Assembly: GCF_003610295.1 (NCBI RefSeq)
Contig: NZ_RAPV01000001.1
Location: 2,356,001-2,420,000, forward strand
DNA length: 64,000 nt
Direction: 5' to 3'
Source of the DNA: Paraburkholderia sp. BL23I1N1
Lineage (GTDB): Bacteria > Pseudomonadota > Gammaproteobacteria > Burkholderiales > Burkholderiaceae
A program made the translations under genes and the position numbers. Shown here in pieces: positions 36,759-45,570 of this stretch (the first letter of the stretch is position 1; every line of letters begins with the position of its first letter). The notes beneath the pieces are model-generated. The model had not been told where the DNA came from. It was given only the letters and a program-made list of their open reading frames with translations, and did no database searches.

Positions 36759-38004
36759 GAATGGCCTCGCGTAGTGAGTGCAGAGGCTGCATCAACCGCA
36801 ACCACCACGTCGCCGGCACCCAGGCATACCGGCGTCGATTCACCGCGCGATGTCACGGTTTGCCGTGCAACACGCCGTTCGTCGATCCGTGACGTATCGA
36901 TACGCCCATAGTTGTAGTAAGCCGCGCATGCGCCCTCGCTCGACACCATCAGCGAGCCGAGCGGCGCCTCCGGCGTGCAAGCGGTACCAAACACCTTGCA
37001 CTGATGCGGCTTTATCACGCCCTTGAGCACCTCGCCACATTGACACGCTTTCGGGTCGGCGATCTTCAGGTTCGGCACAGAGAACTTGCGCTCCGCGTCG
37101 AACGCGGCGAACGTCTCGCGAACCCTCACACCCGAATGGTCGATCGAACCCAGTCCGCGCCATTCGAAGAACTCGCGCGTTTCGAACACGCGCGTCACCG
37201 CCGACAAAGCCTGCGCATTGCCGTCTTCCGTCACCACCCGGCCATACTGGTTCTCCACCTCGCAGCGACCTTCCTCGATCTGTCGCAACACCATCCACAT
37301 CGATTGCAGGATATCGAGCGGCTCGAATCCGGCCACGGTGATCGGCTTACGGTAGTGCCGCGCGATGAAATCGTAGGGCCGTGTGCCGATCACCATGCTG
37401 ACGTGCCCGGGGCCAAGAAAGCCGTCGAGGCGCAAGTCGGGGAATCGAGAATTGCCTTGATCGTGGGAATGATCGTGATGTGATTGCAGAACAACGAGAA
37501 GTTGTGAATCCCCTTCGCCTTTGCTTGCAGGACAGTCATCGCGGTGCTGGGCATAGTGGTCTCGAAGCCGAGTCCGAAGAAAATGACCTCCCGGTCGGGA
37601 TTGAGTTGCGCGATCTTCAATGCATCGAGCGGCGAATAGACCATGCGCACGTCGGCGCCGTCGGCTTTCGCTTTCAGTAAGCTTTTTTTCGAACCCGGTA
37701 CACGCATCGCGTCGCCGAAGGTCGTAAAGATCACCTCCGGACGCTCGGCCAAGGCAACGCAATCGTCGACACGGCCCATCGGCAGCACGCACACCGGGCA
37801 ACCAGGACCGTGCACGAACTCCACTGCATCGGGGAGCAGTTGCTGGATGCCATAGCGGAAAATTGTATGCGTGTGGCCGCCGCACACTTCCATGATCTGC
37901 AGCGGCCGTTGTCTGGCGCGTTCGATGCGGGACACCAGCGCGCGAATTTCCTTCTCCAGCAATTTTGCCTTGCGCGGGTCGCGAAATTCGTCGACGTATT
38001 TCAT
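36755..38004 (-). CDS. hypD: Hydrogenase Fe-cofactor assembly scaffold HypD, frame broken near 37439-37442
   Basis: Starts at ATG 38004 (MKYVDEFRDP). Conserved motifs are CGGHTHTI (about 41-48), GPGCPVCV (about 66-73) and FFGLGFETTMPSTA. This frame ends soon after AILDSP; the second part, DLRLDGFLGPGHVSMVIG onward with the [4Fe-4S] Cys region (CQCGEVLKG, HQCKVFG), is in the next frame. One extra C or G near 37440 rejoins them as about 416 residues. HypD holds the Fe(CN)2CO unit with HypC. Overlaps both neighbours by ATGA. Confidence 0.92.
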
Positions 38005-38717
38005 GGCGCGCCTCCTTCCGCTGAACCTGCAAGGCCGGTCGAAGCGGCGAGGCCGCCGCGGTCGTCAGCAAGCAGCGTATGCACGAGGTCCCACAGAATG
38101 TGATAAATCGCGACGTGAGTTTCCTGCACGCGGTGAATGCTGTCGCTTCTCACCACGAGACAATGATCGACCGCGGCGCTGGTCGCCATACGGCCGCCAT
38201 CGTGGCCCGATAGCCCGATAGTTAGCAGGCCGATTTCTTTCGCCTTCGAAAAGGCCGTCAGCAGGTTTTCGGAATTTCCGCTGGTCGACACGCCGATCAG
38301 CGCATCGCCACGCCGTCCCTGCGCTACCAGTTGCCGCACGAAAATATGACTGAAGCCGACATCGTTGCCGACCGCCGTCATCATGGCCACGTCGGCCACC
38401 AGATTGATCGCGGTCAACGCCGGACGGCCCGTGGTCACTGGATGCAGAAACTCGACGGCGATATGCGAGGCATCGCAACTCGAGCCGCCATTGCCCATGG
38501 TGAAGAGCCTGCCGTCGCGGCGGTACATCTCGGCGATCGCATAAGCAATCCGCACCATCGCCGGACCGTTTTCGTCGAAGAATTGTCGCTTGGTGTCGAC
38601 GCTGTCCTGCGCCTTCAGACGCACGGATTCGAGCAGCGCGGCGTCGAGCTTGTCCGCGTCCTGGCGCGCGCCATGCAGGAACGGATATAACGCCTGCAGC
38701 GATTCATGTTCGGGCAT
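38001..38717 (-). CDS. SIS-domain sugar-phosphate isomerase-like protein (GmhA-like) inside the hyp operon
   Basis: 238 residues. SIS fold with the GmhA-type MGNGGSSCDASHIAVEFL (about 73-90), GVSTSGNSENLLTAF and the active-site-like HRVQETHVAIYHILWDLVH near the C-terminus. Full-length relative to sedoheptulose-7-phosphate isomerase (about 190-200) plus an N-terminal helix. It sits between hypC and hypD and overlaps hypD by ATGA, so it is produced as part of hydrogenase maturation genes. No heptose genes are near. Its role here is unknown. Confidence 0.85.
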   Translation of the reverse strand: MPEHESLQALYPFLHGARQDADKLDAALLESVRLKAQDSVDTKRQFFDENGPAMVRIAYAIAEMYRRDGRLFTMGNGGSSCDASHIAVEFLHPVTTGRPALTAINLVADVAMMTAVGNDVGFSHIFVRQLVAQGRRGDALIGVSTSGNSENLLTAFSKAKEIGLLTIGLSGHDGGRMATSAAVDHCLVVRSDSIHRVQETHVAIYHILWDLVHTLLADDRGGLAASTGLAGSAEGGAP

Positions 38718-38747
38718 GCGAGTCTCCGTCGGCGTCCGACTGCATAC

Positions 38748-39062
38748 TCATGGCGCACTGCGCAGTTCATCGCGCAGCGTGTCCGTGTTTGCCATGTCGG
38801 CCATGTCATCCATCTCGCCCTGCGCGACGCCCAGTTCGTGCAATAACGCGAGTGTGCGTGCGGCTTCCTGCTCGTCGAGCCGGCTCATTGCGAAGCCCAC
38901 ATGCACCATCACCCATTCGCCAATGCACGCGCTCGCCGGCCGTCCTTCCTCGATCACGAAGGCGATATTGATCACGCGCCGCACCCCGCCGATATTGACG
39001 AGCGCGAGATCGTTCGCCGCGTCGGTCACCTCGACGATTTGTCCTGGGATACCTAAACACAT
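38748..39062 (-). CDS. hypC: HypC/HupF chaperone
   Basis: 104 residues from ATG 39062. Starts MCLGIPGQIVEV with the essential Cys2, followed by VNIGGVRRVINIAFV and GEWVMVHVGFAMSRLDEQEA. It carries Fe(CN)2CO with HypD and escorts it to the large subunit. The C-terminus is longer than in minimal HypC. Intact. Confidence 0.96.
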   Translation of the reverse strand: MCLGIPGQIVEVTDAANDLALVNIGGVRRVINIAFVIEEGRPASACIGEWVMVHVGFAMSRLDEQEAARTLALLHELGVAQGEMDDMADMANTDTLRDELRSAP

Positions 39063-39151
39063 GGTACTCTCCCCTTGCACTTCCTTTAACCCGCCTTTTG
39101 CACCGCTCCGGCTATATCGTTACTCCCGCACCACGACTTGAACACCGACTT

Positions 39152-41564
39152 TCAAAAGCCATCGCGTTGCCGCGCCGCCGCCACCGCTGCCTGTCCTAGC
39201 GACAAACCGCCATCGTTGGCCGGCACCTGCCGGTGCGTCAGCACGCGAAAACCGGCTGCGCCAAGCCGCCCGGCCACCTGTTCGAACAGAATGCGATTCT
39301 GAAAAAACACCGCCAGACAACGCAACACTGCGCGCATCGACGGGACCTGTCAGCAAGTCGGCGAGGCATTCGACCATCCGCACGATCGCGAGGGCCAGCC
39401 CCTTGTGAAACCGCGCCGCGACAATGGGCACGGATGTGCCGCGCAACACATCGTCGAGCAAGGCCTCCCACATCGGCCGTGGCTCGACGCAACGCAAGCC
39501 GTCAGGCAGCGTGCTGACGATCTCGAACGGATACGCATGAGCGTCACCGTCGTCTTGCAACGCGTACGGATCGACCAGCGCTTCGAGCTCGATCGCCGCC
39601 TGCCCTTCATAAAGCACGCGCTCCCGGCACACGCCGAGCGTTGCCGCCACGGCATCGAACAGACGGCCCACGGAGCTTGCCAGCGGACTGTTGACGCGTT
39701 GCGCGATCATCGTGTCGAGCGCGGCGCGGGGACGGCTGCTCAAGAACTCCTGCACGTCGAGCCCGGCGTATTGCCTCGTGAAGCCGCGCCAGTCGAATGC
39801 CGCCATTAAATGCGCGTAAGCGCTACGCCACGTTTCGTTGATGGCGCGTGTGCCGCCGGGCATCGCAACCGGTTTGAAGGTGCCGAGGCGCGTATAACCG
39901 CGATAATCCGCCAGCATGAATTCGCCGCCCCACAGCGTGCCGTCGTCGCCGAAACCAAGACCGTCGAGCGCGACGCCAAGCATCGGCAGCGCATCCGGCG
40001 CGACGCCGTTTTCCGCCATGCATGCGGCAAGATGCGCGTGATGATGCTGCACGTCGACCACCGGAATCTGCCACGATTGCGCGAGGTCGTAGCCGATCTT
40101 GCGCGACAGATACTCGGGGTGAAGGTCGAGCGCCACCGCCTGCGGTTCATCTTCGAACAGACGCAGATACTGCGCCACCGAGCGGCGATAGTCCGCATAG
40201 GTCAACGCATCTTCGAGATCGCCGAGATGGTGCGAAACGATCGCCTGAGCATTGCGTGCAAGACAAAACGTGTTCTTGAGCTCGCCGCCCATTGCCAGCA
40301 CCGCGGGCAAGTCGGCGAAGCCGTCCGGCAGGAGCAACGGTGCGGGCGCATAGCCCCGCGCGCGCCGCAACACACGCGGTTCGCCATGCATCACGCGGGC
40401 CACCGAATCATCGACCCGGCGTGCGATATCGCGATCGTGCATCAGGAATACATCGGCAATCCGGCCGAGCCGTGCGCGGGCATCCGCGTTGTCGATGCAC
40501 GGCGGCTCGTCACTGGTATTGCCGCTTGTCACCACGAGCGCCGAGTCGATCGACTCCATCAGCAAGCGATGCAACGGCGTGGACGGCAGCATGAAACCCA
40601 GCGTGCCCACTCCCGGCGCCACGCTGGGCGCAACACACTCCGCGCCATCGGCACGCATGATGACGATCGGTCCGGCCGCGCTTTGCAACAGCGCGAGGTC
40701 TGCGGGGCCTGGCGTGCAATAGCGGCGTACGGCCCGCAAATCGCGCGCCATTAGCGCAAACGGTTTGCGTTCGCGCCGTTTCAGTTGACGCAAGCGCGCC
40801 ACCGCGGCTTCATCGCAGGCGTCACAGGCGAGCTGAAAGCCGCCCAGCCCTTTGATCGCCACAATCGAGCCGTGGCGCAACAGCAGGCTCGCCGCGCGGC
40901 AGGGATCGTCACCATCGGCACGCGCGCCGTGCCGGCCTTCCAGCCAGACACGCGGGCCGCATGCCGGACACGCGACCGGTTGCGCATGAAAGCGCCGGTC
41001 GGCGGGATCCTCATACTCGGCACGGCAAGCGTCGCACAGGTCGAACGCGGCCATGGTTGTATTGACGCGATCGTAGGGAATGGCCTGAATGATCGAAAGA
41101 CGCGGCCCGCAATGCGTGCAGTTCGTCAACGGATAGCGGTAACGCCGGTTCGCCGGGTCGGCGATCTCGGCGGCACAGTCGGCGCAGATCACAGCGTCAG
41201 GCGTGACCCCCGTCTGCACATGACCGGTCCCGCTTGCCACGATCCGGAAATCGCTGGCCTCGGCCGCTTCGCTCAGTTGATGCCGCTCGATTGCGTCGAT
41301 GCGCGCGAGCGGCGGACACTCGGTGCTCAGGCTTTCGATGAAACGTTGCAAGGTCCATGCATCGCCCCAGGCATGAATCAGCACGCCGTCGCTATCGTTG
41401 CGCACGTCGCCGACCACGCCGCACGCATGCGCGAGCCGCCACACGGTCGGCCGGAAACCGACACCTTGCACGAGGCCGCGCACACGAATTTCCTCGCCGA
41501 CCGGTCCGGGGACCGCTGGGCGCAGGGGCGAAGATTGTCCGGCAGGCTGTGCTTGCGTGCTCAT
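39152..41564 (-). CDS. hypF: Carbamoyltransferase HypF, frame broken at A6/T6 run 39302-39307
   Basis: About 804 residues. N-terminal acylphosphatase domain (VRGLVQGVGFRPTVWRLA, about 27-44), two zinc fingers with CADCAAEI...CTHCGPR and CDACRAEY...CPACGPR (about 130-215), YrdC-like domain (FALMARDLRAVRRYC), and Kae1-like C-terminal domain with HHHAHLAACMAENG. It makes carbamoyl-AMP from carbamoyl phosphate and loads HypE. The frame shifts at VALSGGVF: the conserved continuation FQNRILFEQVAGRL is in the next frame and ends at 39152. Five Ts and not six restores it. Confidence 0.93.
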
Positions 41565-41588
41565 GGTCAACTCCCTGGCTGCTACCGC

Positions 41589-41690
41589 CTACATGTTGCG
41601 GATGCGCAGATAGCGCTTGATATCCTTCATATTCGCGAGCACGCCGACCACCAACGCCGGCAACAAGAGGTACTTCAGTAAGCCTTTCAT
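41589..41690 (-). CDS. DUF6893-like small hydrophobic protein
   Basis: 33 residues from ATG 41690 with GGGAG four bases upstream; stop TAG 41589-41591. It reads MKGLLKYLLLPALVVGVL, one membrane helix, then a basic tail with MKDIKRYLRIRNM. The form matches DUF6893, tiny proteins of group 1h hydrogenase operons. Lies between the endopeptidase gene and hypF. A role in membrane attachment is possible. Confidence 0.75.
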   Translation of the reverse strand: MKGLLKYLLLPALVVGVLANMKDIKRYLRIRNM

Positions 41691-41710
41691 GACGTCTCCC
41701 ACTTCAGTTT

Positions 41711-42263
41711 TCAGGCAGCACGCGCGGACAACCGCTCCATTTTCGCCATCACCAGCGTTACGGCCAGTTCAACCGCCTGGTCGACCGCCGCCGACACCGC
41801 GCCGCTCAAACCCATCCTTCCTTCCTCGCCATTCTCGAAGCCGAAATCTTGCGGCTCGCAACCGAGCACGACGATGTCCTCACAACCGCCGCCCAGCATC
41901 CGCACGGTTTGCAGCACCTTGACCGGGTCCATTTCATGCGGCGACATCAGGACCGGCACCGCATAGGGGATCGTCTGGTTCGCCGCCAACGGATGCTTCC
42001 ACACACGGCTCGATCACATGCAACGTGCCCGGCGCGGCGCCGCGCTGCATGGTGTCGATCAGAATCGCGCTGTCCACGCCGTCGAGCAGCGCATAACAAA
42101 GATCGATACCGCGAATTCCGAAGTCCGCGACGCTCACGCTGTCCGGAAATGCGGGCAACTCACCGGCCGCAAGTTTTTCTTGCAAACGCCGCACCACTTC
42201 GACGCCGAAGCCATCGTCACCGAGAAATATATTGCCGATACCCGCCACCAGAATCGCACTCAT
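41711..42263 (-). CDS. Hydrogenase maturation endopeptidase (HupD/HyaD family), frame broken near 41994-41997
   Basis: Starts ATG 42263 (MSAILVAGIGNIFLGDDGFG, with the nickel-sensing Glu/Asp region GxGNxxxGDDGFG). DFGIRGIDLCYALLDG (Asp ligand) follows. The frame runs out after VIEPCVEA; the continuation, HPLAANQTIPYAVPVLMS with the His ligand region and GCEPQDF, is in the next frame and ends at 41711. One inserted base restores about 183 residues. It would cleave the hhyL C-terminal tail after Ni insertion. Overlaps the preceding gene by ATGA. Confidence 0.9.
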
Positions 42264-43708
42264 GCATGCCCCCCTTTGCGACTGGACGAACGAGTCGGAC
42301 GAGATGGGGACGATGGGCGGGATACGGCAACCAGCGGCTCGATCTCGTCCGGGCCGAAGAAAAACCGATGGCCGGGCATGCGCTGCATGCCGAAGTCCTT
42401 GCCGGGGTCGTCGTCGACCGTCACGGCAACATGCACGTGATCGTCGAAATCGCGTTCGATCGATTCGATCGTGGCAATCATGCCGCTCAGCGCGATATCG
42501 AAGATGTCCGCGCGGCCGCGTGGGTGCAAGCGCACCTGATCGCCGACTCGAATCTCGACGCCTGCCACCCGCACGCAGGCAAGATGCGGGCGCGCGTCGA
42601 GCTCGGCCCATGGCGACACTGGCATGGCGGGTGTTTCCGGCGGCGCAAACGCGCTGACGCTTGCCGAATCAAGTACGCGCACCTGGCGCAAGGTGCCATG
42701 CAGCTTCGCCATCTGCTCGGCGCCAAGGCTTTCGGTGCGCGCAAGCAAGGCACGCGCGCGCTCGTCCGTGGCAATCATTTCGCGCTTTTCGTCGTCGGTC
42801 ATGGTGAGAATGCGCAGCGTGAGAATCTCGTCGATCTCCGTGGAGTCGAATAGATCGCCGGCGCTTTCAGGCGCGATCTGCGGGAAATCGTAGAGAATGA
42901 TCGGCGAGGCAAGCATCGTGTCGGGCTGTTGTTCATCGCCCACCAATACCGGCCACGCGCCGATATTGCGGCTCGCCGCAGCAACCTCGGCCAGTTCGGC
43001 GGGCGGATCGATCGACGAGATCCACGTACCGCCCTCGACAGTCAGCACCGTATGGCAGGACACCAGCGCATACAGCGAAGCCGCATCGCGCTTCAAGCCG
43101 CGCGCATTGTCGAGCGGCGTCTCGTTGACGATGCGCACCGTCAAACGATAAACGCCGGCCGCCACGCTAGCGGCGCTCAATTCGACGCGGCCTTGCAGCG
43201 AAGCCCGGGTACGGTGCAGCGCGCCGCGCAGCGTCCCTTGCCGGTCAGCGAGCGGTTCGAGCTCGCTCGTCGCCTCGAACGAAAACGCCATCTGCCGCGG
43301 GGCCTCAAGCAATTCGCCGACGATCAGAACCGGCACGGCGATGTGCCGTTCGGACGCTTCCTGCCATGGGGTGTAGCGCCGTTCGTCGATATCGAGCGCG
43401 GGCACGGTGCGCCAGGCCGGTTCACCCGACTCCGGCCGCGCAGTGGACCCGTCCGCCGCCTCCAGCACCGTCCGCTCGATCACCTGCAAAAAGCCGGGCC
43501 GCACGGCCACGCGGGTCCGTTCAGTGCCGCTGAGCAAGCACTCGGTCTGGGTCACCCACGGATCGCTGCCGGACGCCTCGGCATAGGCGCGCGGATACAC
43601 GCCGCCAAAGGTCCAGCGTTGCCGGTTCTTGACCGAGCTCGGCCGGTACGGATACAGCATGTAGCCTTCGTACAGCACCGCCTGGACGACACGTTCGACC
43701 GCGTTCAC
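42260..43708 (-). CDS. Conserved 482-residue protein of group 1h hydrogenase operon, unknown function
   Basis: Starts at GTG 43708, chosen because AGGAGGA lies just upstream and GTGA overlaps the DUF6084 stop. The N-terminus VVQAVLYEGYMLYPYRPSSV and the WTFGGVYPRAYAEASG segment are distinctive. RLTVRIVNETPLD suggests a beta-sandwich in the middle. The C-terminal 80 residues (VGDQVRLHPRGRADIFDIAL, then GHRFFFGPDEIEPL) look like a small barrel. No Cys-rich motif, signal peptide or membrane helix. I cannot name the family; context points to hydrogenase assembly or electron transfer. Confidence 0.7.
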   Translation of the reverse strand: MNAVERVVQAVLYEGYMLYPYRPSSVKNRQRWTFGGVYPRAYAEASGSDPWVTQTECLLSGTERTRVAVRPGFLQVIERTVLEAADGSTARPESGEPAWRTVPALDIDERRYTPWQEASERHIAVPVLIVGELLEAPRQMAFSFEATSELEPLADRQGTLRGALHRTRASLQGRVELSAASVAAGVYRLTVRIVNETPLDNARGLKRDAASLYALVSCHTVLTVEGGTWISSIDPPAELAEVAAASRNIGAWPVLVGDEQQPDTMLASPIILYDFPQIAPESAGDLFDSTEIDEILTLRILTMTDDEKREMIATDERARALLARTESLGAEQMAKLHGTLRQVRVLDSASVSAFAPPETPAMPVSPWAELDARPHLACVRVAGVEIRVGDQVRLHPRGRADIFDIALSGMIATIESIERDFDDHVHVAVTVDDDPGKDFGMQRMPGHRFFFGPDEIEPLVAVSRPSSPSRPTRSSSRKGGHA

Positions 43709-44352
43709 GATATGTCCTCCTCTACCCCGTCGAGCAGACTCGTCACCGCCTGCTCCCAGCTTGTCAGGCCCCGTCTGCTTTTGTAACGCGAGAGGCGATC
43801 GAACACGTCCCGGTGCAAACACAGCCAGGCGCAGTTCGGGTAATAGCGGGTCATCATGTCCCGCCATAGCGCAACAGGCAGCCGGTACGCCGCTTCCTTG
43901 TGCCACGGAATCGGCGCGGCCTGCAACGCGCCGCCGCCGTCGCGATAGAACACCGTACCGCTGAATTGCAGCATCAGCGGAATCTCGCCTTCTTCGAGGC
44001 CATGAAAATATTTGGTGGCGGCCACATTGAAATCGTAGCTGCACGGCACCGGCAATTCGAGCGCGCACTCGCCGCTGAACGGCGGCGTGATGGCCGTCGT
44101 ATGAGTCCATAACAGCGTGCGCAGCGTTTCACCCCAACGCGGCGGCGAGCCGAACAGGTCCTCGAGTCCGTATTGTTCGGCGGGCGTGTAGCGGCGTCTT
44201 GCCGCTTCGATCTGAATCTGGCATTGCAGGGTCACGCTGGCGATCTCTTCCTGCGCCGGCGTGTTGGTGACACGCAACCTGAACGTCAGCAGCGGCGCTG
44301 CGGCAAACGGCACGACTTCCGCCGACTCGACAGTGAACCCGAGATCAGGCAT
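43705..44352 (-). CDS. DUF6084-like hydrogenase-operon protein
   Basis: 215 residues from ATG 44352, overlapping the DUF5947 stop by 8 bp. Begins MPDLGFTVESAEVVPFAAAP, a beta-rich protein with LTFRLRVTNTPAQEEIASVTL and ELPVPCSYDFNVAATKYFHGL, consistent with an Ig-like fold, and ends in the acidic DGVEEDIS. DUF6084 members accompany group 1h hydrogenases. Function unknown. Coupled on both sides. Confidence 0.75.
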   Translation of the reverse strand: MPDLGFTVESAEVVPFAAAPLLTFRLRVTNTPAQEEIASVTLQCQIQIEAARRRYTPAEQYGLEDLFGSPPRWGETLRTLLWTHTTAITPPFSGECALELPVPCSYDFNVAATKYFHGLEEGEIPLMLQFSGTVFYRDGGGALQAAPIPWHKEAAYRLPVALWRDMMTRYYPNCAWLCLHRDVFDRLSRYKSRRGLTSWEQAVTSLLDGVEEDIS

Positions 44353-44983
44353 GGAGCAAGCCCTCCGGCACCCGGCCATGGGTCTTCAGCGCAGCGAAGA
44401 AGCGATGAATCGAATCCCACGCCTCCCGCCCGCCGGACAGTCCTCGCCACCGTGCGCGGATCACGCCGGTCAGCGCGTAGCACTGGTCGATCGGCACGCG
44501 GTAATAATCGCGCGCGCCTTCGCTGCGGTTGACCAGCAGCGCTTCGACATCGGGTTGCAGTTGCGCGAGCAACGGATTCCCGGCGACCAGTTCGTCCCAT
44601 GCCTGCAATTCCAGCAGCGATTGCGTGCCGCCGGCGGGGCCGGGATAAAGCGCGACGACACGCTGTGCCTGGCTGTCGTGAAAGAAGAAAGCGATATCGA
44701 TGGGAATCGCCAACGCGTCCCATTGCGCGTCGCTCATGCGGAAACCGGCGAGATAACGCGCATCGCGCGGCACCGGACGATAGCGCGCATTCTGTTGACT
44801 GCCGAACAACAGCGCGCACGCACGGCAACAGCAAAGGAGCTGCCGCCTGGCGGTTTCGAACAGATGGGGGTGATCGGATAGAAGCGGCAATCCGCACAAC
44901 TCGCATTGCATGTCGTCGGCTTTGCGCACGAAATGGCGCAGCCGCGCAACCCAGCCGCGTGTCGTGACGGCGGCGGGCGTCAT
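44345..44983 (-). CDS. DUF5947-like zinc-binding hydrogenase-operon protein
   Basis: 212 residues from ATG 44983 (ATGA overlap with the NifU-like gene). CELCGLPL (about 27-34) and CCCRACALLF (about 51-60) give a four-Cys metal site in the N-terminal third. IDIAFFFHDSQAQRVVALYPGPAG and ALTGVIRARWRGLSGG follow, as in DUF5947. Probably a small metalloprotein used in assembly of, or electron transfer with, the hydrogenase. Function unproven. Confidence 0.78.
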   Translation of the reverse strand: MTPAAVTTRGWVARLRHFVRKADDMQCELCGLPLLSDHPHLFETARRQLLCCCRACALLFGSQQNARYRPVPRDARYLAGFRMSDAQWDALAIPIDIAFFFHDSQAQRVVALYPGPAGGTQSLLELQAWDELVAGNPLLAQLQPDVEALLVNRSEGARDYYRVPIDQCYALTGVIRARWRGLSGGREAWDSIHRFFAALKTHGRVPEGLLHA

Positions 44984-45570
44984 TGCGCGCCGGCCTCGGT
45001 CCGGCTTGCCATCTCGCTCGTTACGACGCTTGCCGCCTCAGTGCGATGCGGCACAAAGCGCAGTTCATGCACATTGACGTCCGGCAAGCCCGCGATTTCG
45101 ACACGCATTGTTTCCGGCGCCGCTTCGAAAATCGCGCGTTCGATGTCCTGCTGCAACTCGCCTACCGAGTTGTGCTTGCCCTGCAAACGGCCGGCCACGC
45201 GCACACGCACCGCTTCTTCCGCGGCGTCGAGCAGTTCGATCTGGATCCCCTGAGCGCCGAGCAACGGCCGCATCTTTTCGACCGCGCGCGACACGCGCGT
45301 GGGCAGATCCTGCGGATGCAGACCATGCAAAAGCAGCAAGGCCGACACGCCGGCGTCGCGCTCGAACGCCGCGACCATGGCGTCGTCCATCGCACCCGCG
45401 TCCGCCACGATCTCCATCAGCCGTGCGAGCCCGTTCGTATGCAGATCGAGCACGACCTGCAACAGTTCTTTGGCCGGCTCACGCGCGCGCGGATCGTCGA
45501 GCGCTTCCAGCGCCACAATCAGTTCATCGATGCGGCGTTGCTGCGCGGCGACCGCGCGGTCGTCGCTCAC
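44980..45570 (-). CDS. NifU C-terminal-domain-like protein lacking both Fe-S cysteines
   Basis: 196 residues from GTG 45570, overlapping hhyL by GTGA with GGGAG upstream. The N-terminal half is helical (RRIDELIVALEALDD). The C-terminal half (about 110-170) has the NifU-like fold pattern, MRPLLGAQGIQIELLDA then VRVRVAGRLQGKHNSVGELQ. Where NifU/Nfu carry CxxC (CSGCPSS-type loop), this protein reads LQGKHNS, and no Cys occurs anywhere in it. It therefore cannot be a classical Fe-S scaffold. Confidence 0.8.
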   Translation of the reverse strand: MSDDRAVAAQQRRIDELIVALEALDDPRAREPAKELLQVVLDLHTNGLARLMEIVADAGAMDDAMVAAFERDAGVSALLLLHGLHPQDLPTRVSRAVEKMRPLLGAQGIQIELLDAAEEAVRVRVAGRLQGKHNSVGELQQDIERAIFEAAPETMRVEIAGLPDVNVHELRFVPHRTEAASVVTSEMASRTEAGAQ

